A stretch of 64,000 nt of DNA from Owenia fusiformis (Eukaryota; Annelida; Polychaeta; Sabellida; Oweniidae). The stretch is from contig CAIIXF020000004.1 in NCBI GenBank assembly GCA_903813345.2, positions 20,556,477-20,620,476 of the forward strand. Direction: 5' to 3'. Position 1 is the first letter of the stretch, and each line of letters opens with the position of its first letter. A program made the translations under genes and the position numbers. Below, in pieces: positions 44,461 to 55,080 of this stretch. The notes beneath the pieces are model-generated. The model did no database searches. It was not told where the DNA came from and saw only the letters and a list, made by a program, of their open reading frames with translations.

Positions 44461-44769
44461 ATGACGACAATGGTTCCGTCAATCTTACTCGAAACGCCCA
44501 AAACAGACATCAACATAGACGGTTTTGATCACAAAACCCGAAAATCAAAACGACTATCATACGCTGAAAAAAGATTGTCCACAGAGGACAACGATGATTT
44601 ATTCTCAATACCAGATAGACGACAAATTTTTGTTGCAATAATAGTTGGTGTGTGCATACTCGTCGGATTGTTAATTTTAACATTAATTGTAGAGGTGATT
44701 ATAGAGGCCACGAATGATACGGAAACTCAGCTAAGAAGTACGATGTTTACAACACAAATGAAACCCTAA
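44461..44769 (+). CDS. Small single-pass membrane protein, diverged paralog (unrecognised family)
   Basis: 102 residues from the ATG at 44461, chosen because it aligns with the MTT start of the two copies at 2.8 and 5.4 kb. An in-frame ATG at 44428 would add 11 residues. From DDLFSIPDRR to the stop, 43 of 58 residues match those copies. Changes inside the membrane segment are conservative (IIVGVCILVGLLILTLIVEV against IIVGVCVLVGGLILVLIVEV). The N-terminal third is diverged in sequence but similar in charge. It is in opposite orientation to, and about 39 kb from, the tandem pair. Conservation of start, core, C-terminal KP and length despite this divergence supports a real protein. Function unknown. 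Confidence 0.75.
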   Translation: MTTMVPSILLETPKTDINIDGFDHKTRKSKRLSYAEKRLSTEDNDDLFSIPDRRQIFVAIIVGVCILVGLLILTLIVEVIIEATNDTETQLRSTMFTTQMKP

Positions 44770-45032
44770 AACACATGTGGTGTATATACAAGACGTCCAA
44801 TGAGTACAGGATGGTCCAAAAAATTTGGAACACGTCTTTTAACGGAGACCCAAACATTATTCCTTGATACTTAATATCATAGATAAATACCAAGAATGAG
44901 GAAATGGTATCTCTAGAGGTATAAATTATTATTATATACCCAATATGTAACACTAATCATGATTGGTCAATACCTAGTCACGTGTTCCGAAATAGATTTA
45001 CTATTTCCCTTGGAAAGTTATATTCCCTCAAA

Positions 45033-45082
45033 TGTGACGTCAGCGGGAATATTTATTTGAACTATTGCCCGCTGACGTCACA
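45033..45082. other. Palindrome 4 of cluster with CRE-like cores
   Basis: tgtgacgtcagcggg (45033-45047) pairs with cccgctgacgtcaca (45068-45082). Each arm contains TGACGTCA, the consensus CREB/ATF site. Just downstream, cgtctgcgca (45109-45118) pairs with its mirror at 45126-45135. Confidence 0.8.
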
Positions 45083-45463
45083 ATTGCAACTTCTATTACC
45101 CTTGGAAACGTCTGCGCATCATCACTGCGCAGACGAAAAACAGAAAAATGGAGGATGAGCACAAACACAAATCTACTCCGTTCACCATGACAGACGTGCG
45201 TGAACGATACAATATAAGCAACGTGTATAAAGTTCCCTAAGCTCAATACGTCTGTGTAATTTCAAGTGTTATGATAATCTATTCCGCGTGTTAAACGCGA
45301 TTGAAATTGTCAAGTGAGAGTCTCAGAGGCAAAAATTTCTGTTGAGCATCTGATGACGTCACCGCTTATAATGCTAACAATGGACCCGGGGAGGGGGCTT
45401 TCTAAGCCTTTTTGGCCTTCGCAGAGGAAACGGGACAAGAGTCAGTATAGGGTATATAATAAA

Positions 45464-45634
45464 ACAAATAGTGACTGCCTAATTTCGAGCAATAGTGTAA
45501 ATGATTTCCCCTTGGGAATATCCTCTACAATGTACTATTCCCTCAGCCTGCGGCTTCGGGAATAGTACATTGTAGAGGATATTCCCTCGGGGAAATAATT
45601 TACACTATTGCCCTCAATGGCAGTCACTATTTGT
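45464..45634. other. Palindrome 5 of cluster, 171-bp near-perfect
   Basis: The outer arms are acaaatagtgactgcc (45464-45479) and its mirror at 45619-45634. The inner arms, 29 bp and perfect (45514-45542, 45558-45586), start gggaatatcctctacaat. The centre is a 15-nt GC-rich loop. Probably a foldback transposon. Confidence 0.9.
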
Positions 45635-46343
45635 ATAATGTACTGATCACGTTCATATATGCTTTAACCCTTAAGTAACAGAGAAGATGTACTAATTTAT
45701 GAATAAATTGTAAATATCATTTTCAACATTTATTCATTCTGTTTGTTATTAATATCGCAAAATTCTATATGTCATCCAAAGCATCTGATCAGGATTTAAT
45801 AGGGCCTGCTAACATAAATGCTGCCGACGATACGTCACGCTTCCGCCCTAGTCCTGATATGCACTTGTAGTAAATTGTTTTCCTGGATGCCGACCCTATG
45901 CTCCATGACGACGATTTTGGACTCCATGTTTTAACGGATCCCCATTCCCATCTGACCGAAAATCTTGGCTAAAAATAGATTTGAGAAAACATATAGGGAG
46001 GAAGGTAAAGTACGTGGGGATGGGAGAATCAGTCCGTGCAATGGCAATTGGTAAATGCAAAGGGTTTCAACACGTACCATATTCGTTTGCCTTTTGGTTT
46101 ATCTCGGTTGCTTGCAATGGCGTCGGTGATCTTACTTTTGTATATTACTATTATTTTATACTATCTAGAGTACTGAGACTACAATAACATTTGTAAAAAT
46201 AAGCAATGATGGAAAACTGTCACATCTAAAGTCCGATATCACAAATATCTAAATGCAAATAAATGAAATACAATAATTTTCTGTAAATGAAATGTCAGGG
46301 TCTTCCACAATATTGTAAAACATCTGTGTATGAGCAATATATA
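45635..46343. other. Intergenic, no gene seen
   Basis: AT-rich sequence between the palindrome cluster and a foldback element. The only open stretch (45981-46187) lacks motifs. Confidence 0.5.
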
Positions 46344-47336
46344 CAGGGCGTATCAAAAAAACGCAACAAGAAGTTATCTTGTAAAATCAAAAAAACTAGT
46401 GATGACGACATCAATTTCATTTAATGTATCATAAAGACACATCTCTCCTCTTTCCGATGATATGTCTATCATTCACATGTGATAATGGTTGGGTGAGAAA
46501 TCCTTACGTTTACACAGTGGGTCAAAATCGGCCCTTGGCCAAGTTTTAGATATTGCAAAAATCAGTGCTAGGGCTAAGTGCCAATGGAAGTTCCTCTGAA
46601 TTGAATTGTTGTGAATTTTTCTTTTGGAGCTATCTCAGGAGCATCTTTGCTCACAATTCCTCCACTAAATATTGCAAAATCTCGAGAAAGAATTGCCCAT
46701 GGGCTGCTTTTCTCTGCTTTAACCCACATATGACTCGAGGCTGAACCATGCATGACGTGGGCAGATGAGCGCATCTTTATGTGGAAGGAAGTGGTGGCAA
46801 TTTGGAGAGGTATAGGATATATTCTTGCAAGAGTATGAGTATGGACACTTTACTGTCTATGCCACACCTGTCACATCTTCTTCCAATAGCCCCTATGCCC
46901 TTTGTACTGGCTTTTGCAATTTTAAAACTTGGGTCCGAGCTGAATTTTGCCCCACTTTGCAAAATTAATGATTATTCGGCCAGTCATGACTCCCTGTGAA
47001 TGAATGATAATCCATTGCAAAGAGGAGTAATTTGGCTTTTTGGTACATTGAATGAAAAGGATGCAGTCAGCATTGGTTTTATGTTTTTTTTCCAATATTG
47101 CATCAGGCTCCGTACACTGACTTTTACGATGTTTATAACTTGGCCAAAAGCTAATTTTGGCCCACTTTGCAAATGGAATGATTACTCGCCCGACCATGAC
47201 CAAATATCATTGAATGATATATCATTGTGAAGAGGAGACACATGGCTTTATGGTGCATTGAATGAAATTAATGCTGTTATCATTGGTTTTGTGCTTCCCC
47301 GAGATAACAATCTGTTGCGTTTTTTTATGCGCACTG
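46344..47336. mobile_element. ~1-kb mariner-like foldback element with long arms
   Basis: Ends cagggcgtatcaaaaaaacg and the mirror cagtgcgcataaaaaaacg, with TA on both sides (46342-46343, 47337-47338). The first about 230 bp and the last about 230 bp are inverted copies of each other (tcataaagacac, agtgggtcaaaatcgg / agtgggccaaaattag). The right arm is also duplicated in tandem (about 46875-47085 and 47090-47300). Open stretches are fragments with no transposase motif. It lies 60 bp beyond the last recognised exon of the lipid transfer protein gene. Confidence 0.8.
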
Positions 47337-47398
47337 TATACCGTGCAATATATTGCTCAATTGTTCACAAATAAAGCAATATTATAAAGTCTACCTAC

Positions 47399-47584
47399 CG
47401 GCCACCAGCTAACTTTTACTCTGACTTTAGTGCGAATCTGATACCACGCTGAGATGCTAACGGTCATGGGATCATGCCCGTGGTAAAGACCGACACATGT
47501 TGAAGTAAAGACACCTACCCGTCCATCACCCTCGACAAGATAATTGAGGTTTACACTGACTCTGATACCACCTCTGACGACTGA
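47399..47584 (-). CDS. Lipid transfer protein exon 8 (last recognised)
   Basis: Acceptor tttttatag, donor gtaggt. 62 codons in phase 0 at both ends, continuing the beta-type pattern of exon 7: SVVRGGIRVSVNLNYLVEGD, then VSISAWYQIRTKVRVKVSWWP. If the donor is not used, the frame stops at 47357-47359 after 14 more codons, which would make this the terminal exon. No AATAAA is visible just downstream, where a foldback element starts. Confidence 0.8.
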
Positions 47585-47911
47585 CTATAAAAAGTAAAAC
47601 CAGTACTATTTTGATTGTATTTTTTCGCTATAATATTATTATGGCAATATTAATTGAAATATAATCCTACATTTTTTTATAAAAAAAACTTATTTCAAAT
47701 AATTAAAACATTTGGTTGAGATTTCAGGGACCCATACTACTGCCTCAATGATAGCTTAGCAATATAAGGAATAAACACTTGATGTGTTAGTGTCCCCATT
47801 CGCCTAATGTATACTAAAATTTCTGATTGATTCCAATGGCATATTTTAATTAATTATTAATTTTTCCCTTGAGCGCGCCTATGCCTTCACAAACATTATT
47901 GTTCAACTTAC

Positions 47912-49213
47912 TGCCAAACTAGCTGTAGCTCCTCCAGTTATTTGTAGAGTCACTTTCGGAGTAACTTTGGCACAGACTGCACACCCAGTGGAGCAAGGAT
48001 ACACCTTCACCGTAAAGTGTACACCTGGTTTTATGGTAATACTCAGAGTTAAAGAACCAACGTATATATTGATACCCCATATGTCGATATTCCACTGCCA
48101 ATATTTTGACCACGTTTGCGAGTAAGATGGCACGTTGTACGTCAGTGTATAATCAACATGAGTCTTACTTCCGATCTTTAAGTAAGCTCGTAACTTTAAC
48201 GATGTTCCATATTTGTACTGGTAAAAGTGGGCTGACACGATCGAGAAACTTTTCCCGAGAACATGTGCATCGGCGTAAACCCTTGCAAAGAGCTTCCAAT
48301 TACAATACCGTCTGTCAATTCCTGCGAACGCCCCTGCGTAAAGGTTGGCATTAGCACTACTGACACCGATATAAAAGTGGGCCAAGCAGTGCATGTTGTC
48401 TGGATATCTCAAATTATCTGTTGAAAAATCGGCAGGAGTTTGTATGCTCGTGTACCGGGAGCCATATGGCCCCCATATTGAACAAGAATAGTGGGATAGA
48501 CCGCGTTTCGATTTACCACCAGAGGTCAAAAAGCCTTTGCCTTTGTTATCAGGTTTGTCGCTAAAATACTTAATTATTTCATCATGTATACAATGGAAAT
48601 CTCCGATGTTGTCGTTATATATTTCCTTTAGTCTCAAGTCAAGACTGTTGTATGTCTCTCTTGGCCACGACCCATGTTTGCCTTCGACAATATCGCTACT
48701 TATTTTATCCCTCATGCTCCCAATAACTGTTAGTTTAACGTCACACACGGCATTTTCAATCAAGAACGTGTAGTATTCAATTACACGTTGATCTGAGCAA
48801 ACTTCTGCCAATGCGTGGACTGTTCCCATAACCAACGCGGGTTTATTCGTGCAATCTTTTCCTATTTGAATCATACGATCTATAATCGCCGGATCTGCGA
48901 GGTTTCCAGTGGCTTCTAACACATTAAATACGCTATCATCAGCTTGACAGTTGTCCTTGTTTATATTCGCTACTTTGTCGAGCATTGATTTAGTTATCGT
49001 CGCTCGCAATTCTTCACTAACAGATCCTTCGCCGGCTAATGCAGTCATTGTAAACATTAAGGTCACTTTCACTTCCTCTGAACGTTCCTCTTGATACTTC
49101 TTCCTGACAGCGTTCACTAATGATTCGCTGGGATTTCTCATTGAGGTTAACATTGACAGGAATTCATTGACGTTTTTATCAGAAAGTTTCATCATCAACA
49201 TTGCTTTGATCAT
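47912..49213 (-). CDS. Lipid transfer protein exon 7 (helical superhelix plus unusual C-terminal region)
   Basis: 434 codons between acceptor attgtag and donor gtaagt. The first Met is internal, since the frame joins exon 6 (AGEK-MIKAML). Residues about 1-215 are paired amphipathic helices as in the vitellogenin-N superhelix (LSDKNVNEFLSML, VFNVLEATGNLADPAIIDRM, ALVMGTVHALAEVCSDQRVI). From about residue 235 a different region begins after a Gly/Lys-rich linker (KGKGFLTSGGKSKRG). It is rich in Tyr, Trp and Ser (HYSCSIWGPYGSRYTS, RRYCNWKLFARVYADAHVLG, SYSQTWSKYWQWNIDIWGIN), with short alternating hydrophobic stretches that suggest beta-sheet and an ending of CSTGCAVCAKV. I do not recognise that region as a known vitellogenin domain. 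Confidence 0.88.
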
Positions 49214-49806
49214 CTACAATTTTTATTAAAGCGGAAATGGATTTGCATATATGTACAAAAAATATGTTATAGTAAAATGTTTATATCAAATTCAATATGA
49301 AAAAGGTGTTTTGATCATAACGATTCAGAATTGTTCTACATACACATTATTTCATATAATATTGACAAATCTTAATGATTTTTTACCAGCGATGCATCAT
49401 TCAAGTATCTGTCATTAAAATCTGAAGACAACTGTTTGGAATATAATTCAAAAATAGGAATTGTGGTGGAAGGTGATTTTTTAATCAATTTTAATTTCTT
49501 TATCACCTGTGACTAATCGATCAAGTGTCATAAAAAAGGAGAATGACTCAGAAGACATTGATCCTTGCATAGAACAACAGTCGTGTCATTCTCTTTTCAG
49601 ACTGCTGAGGTTAAGATGTCTCTCAACGTCAACATCGATGGACCCTGGCCAGTGCACTCTCACGTGATTAGCTTAAAAGTATAGCCCAATCCATGCTTGA
49701 CCATATAAATGTCTTTAATTCAAAGCATGAATAAAATAAAATGACATAAGTTAAAAGAGAAATTAGATTGCAACTGCAGTTTGTCACTATATCTATGGAA
49801 TGTTTT

Positions 49807-50771
49807 CTGCTTCATTATTCGTATTTTACTATATCTATTCGTAAATTGAACTTCTGTACTTGTTAAATGCACATTTATTTTCGTAACTTGAGTATTTTCA
49901 TTCATTGTTTGCCTTTTCTGTTCGTTAATCTATTTTGTTTCGTTAAAACGTATATGTATGTGTTTTATACTGAAATACATTCAAAAGTCCTTAAACGCAT
50001 TTGTTAGTGACACATTGTTTATCCGTATACAAATAAAATGAGTTCATTTTGTACCTTTATCATTGTTTCTGCAAATATATTAATTTGATATCTAAGAACT
50101 GAATGTCGAATTTATCAATGAATAGGTACTAGTCTTGGCATTTTTATTTTTTAATTGTCGAATCTATTTTCGTAACACGGTAATATGTTTTCGTAAAAGT
50201 GCACATTTATTGTTCGTAAATATTGTCATTTATATTCGTAAATTGCACTTTTATATTCGTTTTTAATTGGTTTTTTAAGATCACGTGATCATTCTCAACG
50301 AGACATGGTCACCCCATGGTCAAAGTCATCGCCCCCTCCCCCTCACATGTCACGTCACGTGACCTTTGCCTCGAGACTTGCAGTTTATATTCGTTAATTC
50401 ACATTTGTATTCGTAAACTCACATTTATATTCGTTAAGTTTCATTTTATCATTCGCTAATGTACGAATATTCCTTTGCTTTCTGCAACAATTCATGGGTA
50501 ATATGCCAGCTTATTATTGGTAAAAATACATCTCTTCGATAAAATAACAGGCAATTTTGGGGAAATCTATGAATTGTAAGCTGTAGTAGGCGAATAATAA
50601 ATTGTTAGTTACAAATATTTCTAGTCCTTACAAACATAAAATGCACCAGAATTTAGTATATGTTTGTTTATTTGATACATCATATTTGTATTTGTAATTT
50701 GGGAATTTTATTTGTAAATGTTACATTAATATTCGTATAAGGGAATTTATTCTAAACGAATAATGAAGCAG
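49807..50771. mobile_element. ~965-bp TIR element with ATTCGTAA array, in an intron
   Basis: ctgcttcattattcg at 49807-49821 is mirrored exactly at 50757-50771. The interior is a degenerate array of tatattcgtaa / cgttaa units at roughly 20-25 bp spacing (dense between 50150 and 50460). It is non-coding and occupies half of the intron between exons 6 and 7. Superfamily unknown. Confidence 0.75.
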
Positions 50772-51212
50772 TTATGACGCTATATATATCTGATAACAGA
50801 TTTGATTAGCAAATTGTGTTTCTTTCCTGCGTAAATAAAATGATAAAAAAGAAAAAGGCTTAGCACTAAGCTAAATGATAACTATGATTATGAAATTGAA
50901 ATATGATGCGAATACGTGTCACATCAATTTTGACACATTGAAATGGCATACATTATGTACAATAACCATCATGAACGGATATTTGATTGAAATTTGTGTT
51001 GTAATTACTGGTCCTTGGGAACCCATAACCCTTTCATGAAAGTGAAGGTGTATAAAAATCTAAAGTATATCTCCTCTTCAAATTATCAAGGTTTGAAGAT
51101 AGTTGAATAACATATCACGTCATGTGATATGATCAAAGATAATTGTCCATTCAACGCGTCTGTGTTAAAACCGTAGATAACTTATTGATCTTCCTATAGC
51201 CTGGTTACCTAC

Positions 51213-51299
51213 CTTTTCACCTGCAGCTTGACCGCCAACAATGTAGAGATTGACGATACCTTTACACAGTTCCCATTGAGTGAGACAGTCGGTCAATTT
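51213..51299 (-). CDS. Lipid transfer protein exon 6
   Basis: Too short for a simple ORF call but clear: acceptor gtttttttag, donor gtaggt, 29 codons in phase 0 at both ends. It encodes KLTDCLTQWELCKGIVNLY, then IVGGQAAGEK, the start of the helical superhelix. The preceding exon is about 10 kb away across a transposon-filled intron. Confidence 0.85.
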
Positions 51300-51332
51300 C
51301 TAAAAAAACATGAATATCTATACTCGTATATT

Positions 51333-51848
51333 AGTCCGGGCTGTTAAGTGGTCTCGTGGGAAATTTTTGTTACAGCTTGGCAACATAGTGTACTTTATAG
51401 AGTTTGAGGTGCTGAATAAGAATTTTGATGTTGCCAAATCTGTAACATGAATGTTGTTGCTAGGGGCAACCATTTCCATAGCAACCACAAATTTTACCTT
51501 GCAACGGGCCTAAAAATACAAAAGTTGTTGTAGATTTTTTTAGTTATAATCATTTTTGATAATATTTATTGTGAAGTAAAGGGAAGTAATAGGGGAATTT
51601 GTTATTCAACACAATTTGGTTAACAATTGATTTTTGAGCTATTGTGATGTCATAATAGCCCAAATTTTGTTATTTTTCCTAATTTACATATAATTCCACA
51701 TTACAATTACTTTTTTTACCTCTTCAAAATACCGGAAGTAGGTAAGCCATTTGCTACATTTGTTATTTCTGATGTGCTCTTTCCAGCGATGGCTTTGGAT
51801 TTGCATGAAAATAAAACAATCTTGTTCTAGGAATGATTGAAACTAGGG
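51333..51848. repeat. Left long terminal inverted repeat
   Basis: Matches 59703-60218 in reverse with scattered substitutions. Contains the X-box-like palindrome gttgctaggggcaac (51456-51470). Confidence 0.88.
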
Positions 51849-52027
51849 TGGTATCTGAATAGAATGACGTTAATCTACCCTAATGACAAACCTACTTTTC
51901 GAAATATTTTGATTCTATGTATTTGCGGCTATATGCAAGAAATGTTTTCATTACTATTGCAATTTTTGTTTCAAAGTGGTTAATAAATATTTTATTGTGG
52001 TAAACAGGAGTTTCATGTTGCTGGGTA

Positions 52028-52356
52028 CAGGGGCGGATCTGGGAATCAACAAGGGGGGGGGCCCAAATTCAAGTCCGAGAAAAAAATGTCCGCGCTTGCG
52101 CGGAAAAAATTTTTGGGCCCCTATTACCCAAAAGTGGGCCCAAATTTTGAAATTTTGAGGCCCATTTTCTTCAAAATTTGGCCTGAAATTAAAAAATAAG
52201 GCCTTAAAAGGCCCAGTAGTGACCAAAAAGGCCCACTTTTTGAGGCCTGAAGGCCTTTCTTGGCCAAAATTTTTTATTGGGCCCAAATTTTTTTTCTGGG
52301 CCCACCCAAGGGGGGGGGGGCCCGGGCCCCCAGGCCCCCCCCCTAATCCGCCAGTG
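52028..52356. mobile_element. 329-bp GC-rich MITE with 5-bp target duplication
   Basis: Begins caggggcggatctgg and ends mirroring cactggcggatta; flanks gggta on both sides (52023-52027, 52357-52361). The interior is unusually G/C-run rich (gggcccaaatt repeats, cccgggcccc). Non-coding. It inserted into the inner part of the left inverted repeat of the 8.9-kb transposon. Confidence 0.88.
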
Positions 52357-53007
52357 GGGTATGATGTTGAGCACCATTGCTATGGAGACTATTTCCTTAG
52401 CAACCAGCCATGACCATGTCCTTTAAGCTTGATGTTGAGATTGAAAACTTTTACTAAAATAAAGTTATTGTTTACAATTTTTAAGGTACATGTTGACGAT
52501 GATATCCAGTCAAACTAAAAAGTATAAGTAATGACAGCATCTCAATTTTTTGTAATAAAACCCCATTATGATGTCATTATGGACCAGTACTTTGACAAAC
52601 GCGCTTTCATCAATTGGTTAATAAGTGGTTTTATAATGCTAAGTCATTTTGATCAACTGAATAAAACATGCCTGGATGAACAGCAGTATAATTAATATGT
52701 TTAATCAGGATAGATGGTTGGATATTATGTATGTTAAGGTTTTAACTTGTATTATTGTTGCCTAGCAACCACATGACAACAGGAAAAATTAAAGAATAAC
52801 ATGGATGGAGTTTCATTAATTGACTGGGCGATTGCTTAACATGATTCAGGAAGATTCCCATTGGAAAGACCATGTGACATCATGAATAGTGTGATTGACA
52901 ACCTGGAAAGACAGGTAAATTTAATGATGGGTTCAGGAAACAGGGCATGTAAGTCATGGCCGTGATGCCACAAACACAATGTTGATATTAGAGAATCAGT
53001 AGTTTGC

Positions 53008-53058
53008 TCTGTAGCTCAAGTGGCAGAGCACTCGGCGTGTAATTGGGAGGTTGTGGAA
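53008..53058 (+). other. tRNA-like sequence, possible SINE head
   Basis: gctctgtagctcaagtggc, then agagcactcgg, matches an acceptor/D arm with a good A box. An anticodon-arm-like segment ends ggaggttgtgg, but the TTCGAAT of a B box is missing. It may be the 5' part of a tRNA-derived SINE. Confidence 0.45.
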
Positions 53059-53108
53059 AAAGCTAGTATGTCTTTGCTGTATTTTTAATGACTTATTTTG
53101 ATAATCTA

Positions 53109-53170
53109 GTGGGGAAAATCCCTTTGGGGTGGCCGAAGTGGGGAAAATCCCTTTGGGGTGGCCGAAGGCT
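53109..53170. repeat. 30-bp tandem duplicate
   Basis: gtggggaaaatccctttggg-gtggccgaag occurs twice in a row, and a related aatccctt--tggccgaaggc appears again near 53220. Confidence 0.8.
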
Positions 53171-53239
53171 ATGCCCAAATTTTCTGTAATTTCAATTTTA
53201 TTTCAAAAGTCCGCTTGGAAAATCCCTTAATGTGGCCGA

Positions 53240-55080
53240 AGGCTATGCCAAATTTTGCTCTATCTATAATGGTTTATTTTGATGTTGTAATAAGATGATC
53301 CATTCGGGTTTGCCTAAGGCTATATGTCAAATTTTTGTCTTATTGTTCATTTCAATTCTGTTTTGTATATTGTTATATTAGTCAATATTTAATTGTATGC
53401 CTACAATTGGCCATAATGGCCAAACTGTTCTTGTGCATTTTCTCTTCTCCAAAATTCAAAACACTGCAATTTCCTAAAGATTCCCTTTACCTGTTTAAAA
53501 GAAGGAATGTCGTCATATGAACTGATACACTGTGTGTTTCTTACATGTATATTACGTAGAGTGTCTGAAACACTTTAAAAATCTTGAAAATCTGTCAGAT
53601 CTCTTATAATCTATGAACATTGAAATAATTCAAATATAGTCTAGAATATTTTCAAAATAAAAGCCTCTAGAAAGAGAGAGTTCTTACATTTTTGCGAGCA
53701 CCCTAGAGACCTGTATCAAAATAATCCTTTATATCTTACAAACGATTTGTGAGATTTGCCAAAGTGAGCGAGGTGTCGAAAGGCACTAATTAGACGATTA
53801 ATTAGTATAGCATTCCTCATTTCTTAACTAGTTCAATCAATACAACCAGTGTTGATCACCACTTAAATGCCAAAACAGCTATGGTCAATGTGTCAATTGT
53901 TTCATGCTGGACATGTGCCAGTGTTTTGAAAAATCCATAGATTACAGTACTCAATCTGGTTTGATTAATTTTACTGAACTAGTAAACCCAATAATCAGAA
54001 TCACACTACAGCATTGCAGCATTATCTGATCCTGAGATTCTCTCATAAGGGAGCTACTGTATTTATAAGTTATAATTATCACACAAAAGTACATGCTTAT
54101 TTGATATACCGAATGGTTATTTTACTATACTGTAATTAACCCATAATCAAGTCACGTTGTATTATGTGTTAAATAAGGTAGTCTTGCTTCAAGCCTCTGT
54201 GACCCCTCCCCCCTCTACTTGAGTAAACATCTTCTCACACATTGCCTGAGCTAGACACACAACAGTGCAATTAAGAAAGGATATTTTGATGTACCAAGCT
54301 AAGAGGATACTTGGTCTTGATCTTGACTTGTGTGCCATGACTGTAACAAAGAGTTTTCGTAACATGCTTGATATTTAAAATTGATGGTACCAATGAAATT
54401 ACAGGCAATAAATAAATGAGAATAATTATGAAATAGAAGATGAAGGTAAAAATCACATTAAGATATATGTCAAATGTACTTGTATTAATCATGAGTTCTA
54501 CATTCATACCAGACATACACTGCACAATGGAATGCAACGCTTATTGGTCAGTGCCAATGAGCCCAGTGTCTAGGATCAAATGTACTGCTAGGTGCAAATA
54601 TGATAAAAGATTGATGCAGTTCAAATCTTTGCTAATTGTTAATATTAAATACTATTTGAATCAACAATTAACATTGTTAATGGTGATGCTTTCAGTGTTA
54701 GTGTTAATTTGATTGAGAGAAGTATTTTAAAGATAATTTTGTATCAAAGGATTTCCTATTTATGATCAATTTTTACAAATTTCATTGACCACGTATCTTC
54801 AGCTTGTAATAGAGGATACATTAAAATATTCATTGTAGATATCCACTACATCACAGATAATTATATGGTGTTTTCATTAACTAACTTTAGAACTGGAATA
54901 TACATAAAACAAAGGGTATACATAGCTTTCTACCAGCTGAGGGGGGAGGCTGCGATCGTATTATTTTAAAAATTGGTGCAACTCCTTCAAAATTGAGCTA
55001 GAAACTTCAAAAAGCATTCTAAACCTCTCATCTCTTTTATTGGTTTTATTGAGATCGCACCAACCGCAACCCCCTTAACT
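53240..55080. other. Transposon interior, no gene seen
   Basis: AT-rich interior of the 8.9-kb element. Open stretches (53335-53520, 54440-54712) have no recognisable motifs. Confidence 0.5.

Noticed and set aside
47906-47911. Treating the 47903-49213 ORF as a complete 436-residue protein
   Set aside because: The last two codons and stop are intron: gtaagt is a good donor, the first Met is preceded by an acceptor, and neighbouring exons join in phase.
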